Source of the DNA: Sipunculus nudus
Taxonomy: Eukaryota; Annelida; Sipuncula; Golfingiida; Sipunculidae
DNA: 64,000 nucleotides
Assembly (NCBI GenBank): GCA_026874595.1
Contig: CM049316.1
Location: forward strand, 6,522,339-6,586,338
Direction of reading: 5' to 3'
Shown: in pieces, positions 46,421 through 56,329 of the stretch
Layout: every line of letters begins with the position of its first letter
Numbering within the stretch: position 1 is the stretch's first letter
Translations under genes and position numbers: made by a program
The notes under the pieces: generated by a model
Database searches by the model: none
Told to the model about the DNA's origin: nothing
What the model saw: the letters and a program-made list of their open reading frames with translations, nothing else

Positions 46421-49060
46421 CAAGAGCACCGCAAATGGTGCATAGTAAACCCGTCACATATCTGATGATATCTGACCTCATTAAATATGGGTTTTGCTGA
46501 GAATGTTATTTTGGTGAGAAACTATTGGTAGATATTTATAATTAGTTACAAGAAATCCATACGATTTTTTGGTAAGTCAGCATGATGCCACCAAAGTCTG
46601 GTTAACTTTGATCTCATTCAGTATGCATGGATTTTGCTTGGAATACAACTCAGGTGAGCTATTATATTGATTTATTGATTTTGATCAGAATTCATCATAT
46701 TCCTTATACGAAACCACGAATTCGCCTTTAAAAAGCAGTCTGGTAACCTAAGACCTCATTAATATTTGTGAATTGTGCTGAAAAATTTAATAGAGGTGAG
46801 AAACTCTATTGGTAAATATGTGTAATTATGAGTTTCATGAAAATCCAAAAAAAATTTTTGTAAGTCACCATGATGCCACCAAAGTCTTGTGACCTCTGAC
46901 CTCATTAGTTATGCATGGATTTTTGCTGGAAATCGAATTTAGGTGAGATATTATATTGATTAATATTTCAGTTAAGTTTTAATCAAAATACAAGTTATCG
47001 CGGCGACACCACAAAGTAGCATAGAGTACGGTGGCTGATTTAGGACACAGAAAAAAAAAATATTTATCTCGAATCTCGAGATAACATCTCGGGATCTCGA
47101 CATAGAATTTCGCAAAAAAAAAATTTTAGAAGCAAAAAAAAAAAAATTTTTGGAAGCAAAAAAAAAAATTTAGGAAGCAAAAAAAAAAAATTTTTAGGAA
47201 GCAAAAAAAAAAATTTTAGGAAGCAAAAAATAAAATTTTTAGGAAGCAAAAAAAAAATTTTAGGAAGCAAAAAAAAATATTTTTAGGAAGCAAAAAAAAA
47301 ATTTTAGAAAGCAAAAAAAAAAATTTTTAGGAAGCAAAAAAAAAAAATTATCTTTCGAGATCTCCAGAAAAAATTTCACACTTGTACGAACCATTCGGAG
47401 CTGAATTGACATAAAACAAAGCAACCTTAAGGGGACAGTATGCGTTAAGAGTGCTTACTATTGCAATTATAAATCAAAGACCATGTATACTGTGTTTAAC
47501 TGAACGGTAATACAATATAATTAATTTAAAATCAATCAAGTTTGTATATCCCCTGAGATAAGGCGAGTTGAAGAAAAATTCAATATAAATTCAATATTTA
47601 TTATTCATATCCGTAAGGAAGATGTCAAAGCCTAAAGAATCTGAAACAATCTACCTGAACGGCGGATTCGGAGCCATGTCTGTTAAATCACTCAAATAGA
47701 AATGTTTAGGTCTGCATGCATGCATTGTGGGTACCTTATTATTTTAAGAATACAAACAAATATGAGCTTCTTATAGAAACACGCTTTTTGTACAATTTCT
47801 TTCAGCTTTTGTTTATTTGAAATGGTGTGTCGTTTTATGGAACATGTATTAGACCATCATAAATTAAAATATGCTAAAACTGATCACTGTGTTTTCGTGT
47901 AGGTACGCTGGGGGGGGGGGGGTTGGGGAGGGACGTTGCTCCAGCCCCTAAAGCCCAAGTCTTGATCCACTATAGCTCTTACTATAGCTCAGATTAATTT
48001 AATCAACCTATCTTCATAAATGTTTTATATTCATAAATAAACGGTTTAAAATTTCGATCATCTCTCATCATGATTTTTCTTCAGCAAAATGCTCTGCTTT
48101 GGTCTTAAAGTCGCTATCTACCTGCCTTATTTATAGAATCTTTGTAATACAGGCTAACTCTGCATATACATATTAAAGAAGTGAAAGTAATCATAAACAT
48201 AATCTAGGTAAACATAATCTATTAATCTTTCATAAAAATGAGCCAATGCCATGGGTAAAGGCGGTGTCTTTGTCTATATCCACGTTTTTTTATAACATGG
48301 GTCCGGGGGGGGGGGGGGGGTGCAAAACTTGCCACCGATCGTAATAGAAAGACGTCCGGCAGAAACATCTGACTTCAATTCAGAGATTACAGATTTCTGT
48401 AAATGACAAATACTGCATTGCTTCACATGCTCTAACGAATATCAACTAGTGATATTTCAATAACTCGGTTACATGTTTTTATCTGTATGTTAACATGCAC
48501 TTGCTCAAGTGGCTTGTATACAAGTAGCCTTTAGATAAAATGTTTATACGTCAAAGTGACGTTATAAGACCCATTCCCAGCTGGGGTTTCTTCCTAAATT
48601 TTATTTTTTGCTTCCTAATTTTTTTTTTTTTTGCTTCCTAAAATTTTTTTTTTGCTTCCTAAAATTTTATTTTTTGCTTCATTAAATTTTTTTTTATGCT
48701 TCCTAAATTTTTTTTTTTGCTTTCTAAAATTTTTTTTTTTGCTTCCTAAAAATTTTTTTTTTGCTTCCTAAAATTTTATTTTATGCTTCCTAAATTTTTT
48801 TTTTTTTGCTTCTCAAATTTTTTTTTTTGCTTCCTAAAAATTCTTTTTTGCTTCATAAATTTTTTTTTTTTGTTAAATTCTATGTCGAGATCTCGAGATA
48901 AATATTTTTTTTTCTGTGTCCTAAATCAGCCACCGTAATAGAGACCTCTAACCTTATTAAATAAACATATGTTTTGCCCATATCCCAACTTGGGCGAGAT
49001 AATCTGTTGGTAAGTAGTGATAGTGAGTTTCGTGAAATCCATCAAAGCATATAAAATACC
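46421..49060 (+). repeat. ~142-bp tandem array split by a transposon
   Basis: Opens with CAAGAGCACCGCAAATGGTG, whose GCACC...GGTGC forms a small hairpin (46426-46441). Units marked by GACCTCATTAAATATG-like phrases start at 46474, 46610, 46752 and 46898 (spacing 136-146). The next unit marker is at 48950, beyond the inserted element. Bivalve repeats of Helitron/HINE type commonly have this hairpin-led tandem form; that assignment is inference. Confidence 0.85.
47029..48935. mobile_element. 1,907-bp TA-flanked inverted-repeat transposon, non-autonomous
   Basis: Termini CGGTGGCTGATTTAGGACAC and its exact reverse complement, with near-perfect inverted repeats for about 42 bp, flanked by TA on both sides (47027-47028 and 48936-48937). 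Inside each end lies an array of 17-21 bp units of the form TTTAGGAAGCAAAAAAAAA (about 12 units at 47105-47350, about 13 inverted at 48590-48870). The ~1.2-kb middle has no ORF. TA target duplication and short inverted repeats fit the IS630-Tc1-mariner group, but the terminal bases are not a standard Tc1 or mariner end, so the superfamily is open. Confidence 0.9.
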
Positions 49061-49069
49061 TATTCCGCC

Positions 49070-50590
49070 ATTCCTGCAGACATAGTGCGCTGCTGATGAA
49101 TTTAATGGCGGATCTCTACAATTTTCCCGTGTTTATATATAATACTGTGGCAGAGCTACTGCTAGGAAGGATGCGAGGGAAACGTCATGTAGGCTTAACT
49201 CGTTCCAACTTGGTCAAGAGCTGATAAACCTCTATAGATCAGAAAAATGATGTGACAGTTGAAGACAAATACCAGTTAATTTGTCATTTATCACAACCGA
49301 TTCACTGATTAAATCGTTCACAATCACTAAATTGTTTAGCAAGTTTTACTAAAATTTAATAAACTTTTTTTTCTTCAAAGAAGATAAGACTGGAGTTTGA
49401 AAGTTTTCCCTTTGGTTTATAGCAGATCCGATGCCGTTCAGACATGTCTGCGTCCTCGGCGAAATTTGATTACTTGCTGACAGATCTGGCACCGGTAAAC
49501 TTGTTACCCTCATGGTCTCGTTTAACCATGTTACTGCTTCAATCGCTACACACCCTCTGCACTTGTCGCTCCACTCATTACATGATAACCAGATTAAGGT
49601 TCGCTTTATTGACGGTCGACGGATTATCATCTAATTCAGATAAATCTATGTGCGTCTGCTCCGTATTTATCATCTCTCTTGTTCAGTATATGGTTTGTCC
49701 TTCTCTACCCTATAACAACTTCCCGTTGGCCTTGCTCAACATACAATGGCTGGTCGATAAACGAGTCAAAAACGATACATCCGTCATTAATGACTAATAT
49801 ATCCGTCCGTCATGAATGAACTATACATCTGTCCGAGATTAATGATCACAAATATAACTGCTGTTTTATATAATGATGTCCTTAACGTTACAGATGCTAA
49901 TATTTTAAGTGAGCAGGTAACATATTACGTTGTTGGCCTCAAATAAGAGTCTCCTTGAGGGTAATGATTGATCTACGACCCAGAACGAGGCAAGAATAGA
50001 CCGTCTCCACGTTCAGCTACTCAGAGGTTAAGTGGAAAAAAATGTTTTTTTTTTTTCTTAAACTGAAAGCGTCAATATGTTTATTTTTTTCGTCCTGGCT
50101 TCCTTGAAATGTGAATCATGTCAACCTGTTGATGTGTTTCTCGGATGAAAGTTATTATTTGCACACGAGGACGTACCTATAAATGTTACCGGTAATATAT
50201 ATAAAGGTAACAAAAACACATATTGCAACATGAAACGCACAGTGCTGATCAAACTGATCACCCTAGAAGTCTGCCACGTAGCCCTCCATTACGTAACTCC
50301 GTAATTGTTGAAGATTTCATGGCTTGGTTCTTTTTGTTTGTAACTCATTGATTAGCTTCATCATACGGGGGCTTACAGGTGTTCATATTTCCTCTTAAAC
50401 AGCAACTATTTTTTATACATAACATCGATATAGCATATAGGTACAGGCGAGCGTAGGTACTGGAGAACATATAGGTAAAGGGGAACATAGGCACAGGGGT
50501 ACATAAGTACCGTGGAACATAGGCACCGGGGAACATAGGTAGGAGGTACCGTAGGATATAAAAAAAATGTAAAACGGTTGGAGTTTATAG
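49070..50590. other. No gene called
   Basis: Open frames on both strands at 49349-49797 are GC-richer than the surroundings, but I recognise no family and found no splice-site pair. A run of GGTACAGGCGAGCGTAGGTA-like phrases at 50440-50550 (about 20 bp apart) is a small degenerate minisatellite. Confidence 0.4.
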
Positions 50591-50597
50591 TCTGATA

Positions 50598-50900
50598 TCA
50601 CCGACGATGTCAGTCTCACACGAGTTTACTTTTCGGGTCTTTCGGGCTAGTTAATCCTTGTAGCTACCTGGGAAACATACAACCCAAGCAGCGATATCAG
50701 GCGCTAGCAGGTTATTTCGTTCTATATTTTCCTTCCTCCCATGACCAGTTCCAATTCACTCCTGGGTCGAGAGAGCGCACGCATGTGCTAAAGACTTTGT
50801 CTAGGAGTCTAAGCGCAGAGGGCGGTCAGATCGTGAAGCGAACCCACAACCTTGCGGTCACAAGTCCAGTGACTTAACCATTACGCCACCAAGAACCAGG
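50598..50900 (-). mobile_element. tRNA-derived SINE copy B, near complete
   Basis: On the minus strand the tRNA-like head reads TGGCGTAATGGTTAAGTCAC (A box at 50889-50879) and GTGGGTTCGCTTC (B box near 50845-50835). The body that follows is shared with 16327-16521 (ACTCCTGGGTCGAGA, CCGACGATGTCAGTCT on the plus strand). No poly-A tail is evident. Confidence 0.8.
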
Positions 50901-50904
50901 GAAC

Positions 50905-51540
50905 ACCGCTGACCCCTGCGACATTATGTCAGCATCTCGACTGATTTAACTCATGTTTTTACACTCGACAAGATGAGTATAACCCTACAACATTTCGCTG
51001 AGTGGTCTGGCATGCCCGCAAGATTAAATGGTATTCTCGTGATTCAGAATAGAAATATTCTTTGTAATCACTGCATTGTGAAACTTTTACCAAACAGCTT
51101 ATGTCAGTGTCAGCTGATGATGTCAATATACCAATATTTGAAAGAGAAACTCCTGAAGATAAACCCACGCTGTAATACTTTGAATATTATCTCACGACTT
51201 TGACATTTATTACTCACTCCAAAGCCAACTTGGAAAGATCAGCTAGGCAAGGACTGGTATTTAATCTAAGGCTACATCACATGATTTATTATATCTTGTG
51301 ACTATTTATACATACAATGTCTTATATAATAGTCTGATTCCTTGTATGTCAAGAAACATGCAAACGGAAGTCTTATATCCCTTGAAGATTCCAATAAATT
51401 CTGATTTTTCTAACCATTCGGGTAGCATATCACTCGTATTCAAGATAATAAATAGGCTATAATAAGTAGAATTTAAAAATTCGGGCTACATTCGGGAGGG
51501 AAATTCAAATTGATCTAAATTCTTAAAGCTTTGTAAGAAT
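50905..51540. other. No gene seen
   Basis: AT-rich sequence, nothing recognised. Confidence 0.4.
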
Positions 51541-51589
51541 GCCTAGAACGCGCTCGAAGCCGCTTCGAATCATCCTTGCACATTACGGG

Positions 51590-51945
51590 TGTGTTAGCTC
51601 ACGAATGTAGCACGAATGTAGTTGGAGCACAGTAGGAATACTGAAAATGCTGTTACAATGCAGTCAGAATATTTAGCACGCATTCCGAATGCCGTACGGG
51701 TACGGTTCGATTGCTGGCCGAATAAATATGGTCGGAAGGTGCCTCGAATTATGTACGATTTCACTTCGAACGCAGTCAGAACGCTCAAGTAATGGCCGCC
51801 GATTATGGTTCGAACGTTCAAGAATTCAAAGAGAATGCAGCTCGGATATTTTAAATGAACTTAGAATGTGCTTAAAATGTAACAAGAATGTCTCAGGTGT
51901 GTATAAAAAATGCCACCAGAATGAACCCCGATAGGTATAAAATGC
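51590..51945 (+). repeat. GAATG-rich degenerate array, left block
   Basis: Words such as GAATGCAGTCAGAATATTTA and CATTCCGAATGCC recur with roughly 10-12 bp periodicity. They are similar to 52340-52790, so the two blocks are probably one array separated by the Harbinger-containing segment. Frames through it are spurious. Confidence 0.7.
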
Positions 51946-52099
51946 TTCCGAATCTATAGCATTTTTCATTAGTCTCAGAAAAAAAAACAATATTTTTCTA
52001 AATAGACCCCATAAATTGACCATGTTGCTTTGCTCAAGATAGTTGTCTTCCAGCAAGACCTGCTTGGAAGAGATGTGGAGGAGACCAGAAGAAGAAACA

Positions 52100-52263
52100 G
52101 GAGTTATGGACCGTGTAGCTATCAGACCCGACCATGACTGGCAGAGGAGAAGAACAGGCTGTACGACATTACGCCAGACTGATGGAGGAGCTCAGAGTAA
52201 AAGAGCCACGGTCCTTCTTCAACCACCTCAGAATGGCACCCTTCTTCCTCGGCGGCAAGACGT
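52100..52263 (+). pseudogene. PIF/Harbinger transposase N-terminal fragment
   Basis: Translation from 52161 gives HYARLMEELRVKEPRSFF, then NHLRMAPFF, ending at a TGA (52261-52263). This matches the conserved Y-x-x-L-x-x-E-L...D-P-x-x-F-x-x-F-L-R-M motif N-terminal to the DDE domain of PIF/Harbinger (HARBI1-like) nucleases. Upstream, in another frame, RPDHDWQRRR may be the preceding RPW-x-x-RR region after a frameshift. The catalytic DDE domain is absent. The 194-codon open frame through here (52043-52627) is out of frame with this reading and is not the protein. Confidence 0.6.
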
Positions 52264-52339
52264 GATGTTCACCAGGCGATTTGACACTGATGTTCCATCG
52301 GCAGCTGGCCGCGTTTTCATACGAATCGGTAGTGTTCTT

Positions 52340-52790
52340 AATAACGTCCGGACTCATTCGAGGGCCAATTGGAACGTTCGGACTTCATTCGTGCGACAAT
52401 CAAAAGATTCCGATGGCATTCGAAGTGCATTTCAGATAATTCTTTTAGTATCGAATAGATTCCGGCAGCAAAAGAGAGGTATTCGAGTTGCATTACGGCT
52501 CATTCTAAGCGTATTTGGGTCATTCTTGCAGGATTGGAAGTGGTTTGCCGTTACGGTTTTCCCTGGATTGCGATCAGAATGTTTCGAATGCTGTTGGAAT
52601 GCCGTAAGAATATTTAGAATGCAGTGACGATGCAGTTAGAATTCTTTCCGAATGCCGTTCGATATTTCTTCACTTCGAATACAGCTCGAATGTTCTGAGC
52701 ATGAGCAAAACATCTGGAATGCACATAGGATGCAGTCAGAAATTTTTAGAATGCACTTCGAATTTCCAGGAATACACAAAGAATTTTCAT
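52340..52790 (+). repeat. GAATG-rich degenerate array, right block
   Basis: Same motif set as 51590-51945 (GAATGCCGTAAGAATATTTA, GCAGTTAGAATTC, AGAATGCACTTCGAAT). Copies are strongly diverged. Confidence 0.7.
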
Positions 52791-52799
52791 TCGACGGCT

Positions 52800-53740
52800 T
52801 TCCGGCATACCGCCACTAGTGTGACGAGGGTTTTATCTACTAAGAACAGATACCATACACATGCCGCCCAAGTTCTCTATGTTATTGCAGTTTATTGTAA
52901 AAAACAAGTTCAATGAGTTAAAATTATAATATAAAGGTCTATAAAAATTATGATTTGCGTAATCTGTACATCCTCACGAAGAATTTTTATAGCATTTCTG
53001 ATATATCAATGTGTTTCTATTTATCACTATTTGAATGCTATGAATCAATGTAATTGTTTTTAATGTCCATCCATGATATATGTTTAATCCTTATCTTTGC
53101 TCTATCCTACTTCGTATCCTTTTTACCTTTATATGTGTGATCTTGCAACCTGAGTCCGTACATATATTCTGTATTCCCACATGCACCTCGTAAAGGAACT
53201 AATTTCATTAGTTACTTCTTTTGACTTTGTTCAATTTCTATATTAGCAATATTATCTTATATCCAAATATTGACATAATGAGTGTTAATTTATAGTTTTC
53301 CTCACGACCATTACAATTCAAAAGTATACAGTGTTACGGGGTGACATAAAAGCGGACCGAACTGTCTCGCTAGAATGCAATCTCTATGACGTTTACATAA
53401 ACGTGTTGCTATGGAAGTATGTTGCCTGGTAATCAGGTTTTCTATCTGTCACTAGCAGATATTAACTGCGAAGAATAATGAAAAGAGTCAGGGATTGTTA
53501 ATTAGTTTCTCTGACAGAAGCAAGAGGCGGCAGATTCCACTGAGCTGAATAAGACTGGTCTATCTGAAATGTACATTATATCCGTGAATACGCGAGGTGT
53601 GTCATGGGAGCAGCTGTCGAGCGCTTGCCGATATAAGGGCCTGAATAAAAGCCTCACTAAACCACGCGCCAGACTTGTTACATGTGTTGATCTCTTATGA
53701 CGGGGCCACGCGGTCAGACTTAGAATAGGTCAGTTTTTCA
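52800..53740. other. No gene seen
   Basis: AT-rich sequence, nothing recognised before the purine-rich minisatellites begin. Confidence 0.4.
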
Positions 53741-53744
53741 TGTT

Positions 53745-55960
53745 ATCCTCCAGGAGGATGGGCTAGGAGGATGAGTGGCTGAGGGGACAAGGGGATGAGG
53801 GAGAGGGGGAAATAGGGGAATTGAGGATCAGAAGAGGCGAGAATGAGGTGATTTGAGGATGAATGTGCTGGGGGTTGAAGGGGCTGGGAGGATGAAGGGA
53901 GGAGCTGATTTGAGAATGAGGGGCTTGGAGTATGAGGGTGTAGGAGGGAGAGCGGGCTGGGAGAATGAAGAGATGAGAAGATTTGAGGATGAGGGGCTGG
54001 GAGGATTGGGATTTGGGAGGGTGACCGGGCTGGGAGAATGAAGGGATGAGAAGTTTTGAGGATGAGGGGCTTGGAGGATTGGGGATGTGGGAAGGTAAGC
54101 GGGCTGGGGGATGAAGAGATGAGAGGATTTGGGGGTGAGGTGATGGGAGGATGAATGTGCTGGGGGTTGAAGGGGCTAGGAGAATGAAGGTAGGTAGGTA
54201 AAGGTAAAGTCTGCTGGGCTTTTACACCCGAGCCTTGTGGCTCATCAGGCCGGAGCTTATCCCGGTTTCTGTAGCGTGAAGCGACTTAGGAGTTAAAACT
54301 CCTCCTGGATGGGACGCTAGTCCATCGCAGGTTACCTTCCCAGTATCTACTGGTACCCATTTCTACTGCTGGGTGGACAGAGGCACACTTGCGGTTGGGA
54401 CCTTGCCTAAGGGTCTTGGCACAGTGGGGGTCTGGCCGGGATTCGAACTCACGACCTCTTGATCATGAGCCCGGCACCTTAACCATTACACCACCGCCCC
54501 CTTCACGAGAATGAAGGGATGAAATGATTTGAGAATGAGGGGCTTGGAGGATGAGGGTGTAGGAGGGTGAGCGGGCTGGGAGAATGAAGAGATCAGAGGA
54601 TTTGAGAATGAGGGGCTGAGAGGATTGGATGTGGGAGGGTAAGCGAGCTGGGAGAATGAAGAGATGAGAGGATTTGAAGATGAGGGGCTGGGAGAATGAA
54701 GAGATGAGAGGATTTGAAGATGAGGGGCTGGGAGGATTGGGATGTGGGAGGGTGAGCGGGCTGGGAGAATGAAGAGATGAGAAGTTTTGAGGATTAGGGG
54801 CTGGGAGGATTGGGATGTGGGAGGGTGAGACGGCTGGGAGAATGAAGAGATGAGAAGTTTTTTGGATGAGGGGCTGGGAGGATTGGGATGTGGGAGGGTG
54901 AGCGGGCTGGGAGAATGAAGAGATGAGAAGTTTTGAGGATTAGGGGCTGGGAGGATTGGGATGTGGGAGGGTGAGACGGCTGGGAAAATGAAGAGATGAG
55001 AAGTTTTGAGGATTAGGGGCTTGGAGGATTGGGATGTGGGAGGGTGAGCGGGCTGGGAGAATGAAGGGATGAGATGATTTGAGAATGAGGGGCTTGGAGG
55101 ATTGGGATGTGGGAGGGTAAGCGGGCTGGGAGAATTAAGAGATGAGAAGTTTTGTGGATGAGGGGCTGGGAGGATTGGGATGTGGGAGGGTGAGTGGGCT
55201 GGGAGAATTAAGAGATGAGAAGTTTTGTGGATGAGGGGCTGGGAGGATTGGGATGTGGGAGGGTGAGTGGGCTGGGAAAATGAAGGGATGAGAGGATTTG
55301 AGGATGAGGGGCTTGGAGGATTGGGATGTGGGAGGGTGAGCGGGCTGGGAGAATTAAGAGATGAGAAGTTTTGTGGATGAGGGGCTGGGAGGATTGGGAT
55401 GTGGGAGGGTGAGTGGGCTGGGAGAATGAAGAGATGAGAGGATTTGAGGATGAGGGGCTGGGATGATTGGGATGTGGGATGGTGAGCGGGCTGGGAGAAT
55501 GAAGAGATGAGAGGTTTTGAGGATGAGGGGCTAGGAGGATTGGGATGTGGGAGGGTGAGCGGGCTGGGAGAATGAAGAGATGAGAGGATTTAAGGATGAG
55601 GGGCTTGGAGGATTGGGATGTGGGAGGGTGAGCCGGCTGGGAGAATGAAGATATGAGAGGATTTGAAGATGAGGGGCTGGGAGGATTGGGATGTGGGAGG
55701 GTAAGCGGGCTGGGAGAATGAAAGGATGAGAGGATTTGAGGATGAGGGGCTTGGAGGATGCGGTGCTTAGAGGATGAAGATATAAGGGCAGGAGAGAATT
55801 CAGGTATGAGGTGCTGGGAGGATGGGGGTGTGGGAGGGTCAGCTGGCTGGGAGAATGAAGGGATGACAGGATTTGAGGATGAGGGACTTAGAGGATGCGG
55901 GGATTAGAGAATGAGGAGATAAGGGGATGAGAGAATTAAGGTATGAGGTGCTGGGAGGAC
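53745..55960 (+). repeat. 73-bp G-rich minisatellite
   Basis: Roughly 25 units of 73 bp built from AGGGGCTGGGAGGATTGGGA, TGTGGGAGGGTGAGCGGGCT and GAATGAAGAGATGAGAAG. Exact 73-bp spacing is seen at 54723, 54796 and 54869. The plus strand is almost free of C, an extreme purine skew with many GGG runs. The first ~450 bp and the last ~250 bp are less regular variants. A SINE interrupts it at 54191-54506. Confidence 0.95.
54191..54506 (-). mobile_element. tRNA-derived SINE with target-site duplication
   Basis: Flanked by identical GAGAATGAAGG (54180-54190 and 54507-54517). On the minus strand: head GGTGGTGTAATGGTTAAGGT (A box), B box GAGTTCGAATCCCGG (54450-54436), a conserved central body containing GCGATGGACTAGCGTCCCAT and GAAACCGGGATAAGCTCC, and a TTTACC-type simple tail (GTAAAGGTAAAGTC on the plus strand). 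It resembles the Meta/V-type SINE superfamily with a conserved central domain; the exact family name is not certain. Confidence 0.93.
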
Positions 55961-55964
55961 TCAA

Positions 55965-56325
55965 GGTGCTGTTTATGTGAGCTGCTTGAGTTTTGGAAGG
56001 TGATCAATGACCTGAGAACATGAATATTTAAACAAAATAGCATTCTACAAAAACACCTGATTCAAATCGTCCGATCGCTCTGCTCTTTCATGGTTATGCC
56101 AATGAAATATGACAGTGAATCCTGTTCAGATAAGTTTGAAAAAAAGTACAGTCAATGTGCCTGGTAATTTGTCAGTAATGTTTAATTGATAAAATTTATT
56201 TATACCATTGACCTTTTTAAATGTGCGGACCTGTGGGATAAACTCCTCTACCAACTAATTACAGAAATAATTAGAAATGTAGCTGTTCTTGCTCGACATT
56301 GGTGAGTGATCGGTGATGATTAGCG
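55965..56325. other. Unique spacer between the two minisatellites
   Basis: Ordinary AT-rich sequence of about 360 bp with no recognisable features. It shows the two arrays are distinct rather than one continuous repeat. Confidence 0.6.
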
Positions 56326-56329
56326 AGGG

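Noticed and set aside
47064-47270. A Phe/Leu/Lys-rich minus-strand ORF resembling membrane segments
   Set aside because: It translates the A-rich iterons of the inverted-repeat transposon.
49349-49797. Opposed ORFs of 93 (minus) and 117 (plus) codons in a GC-richer patch
   Set aside because: No recognisable family and no convincing splice-site pair. Noted as a possible but unsupported exon region.
52043-52627. A 194-codon plus-strand ORF
   Set aside because: It is out of frame with the Harbinger motif over the only protein-like stretch and otherwise translates the GAATG-rich array.
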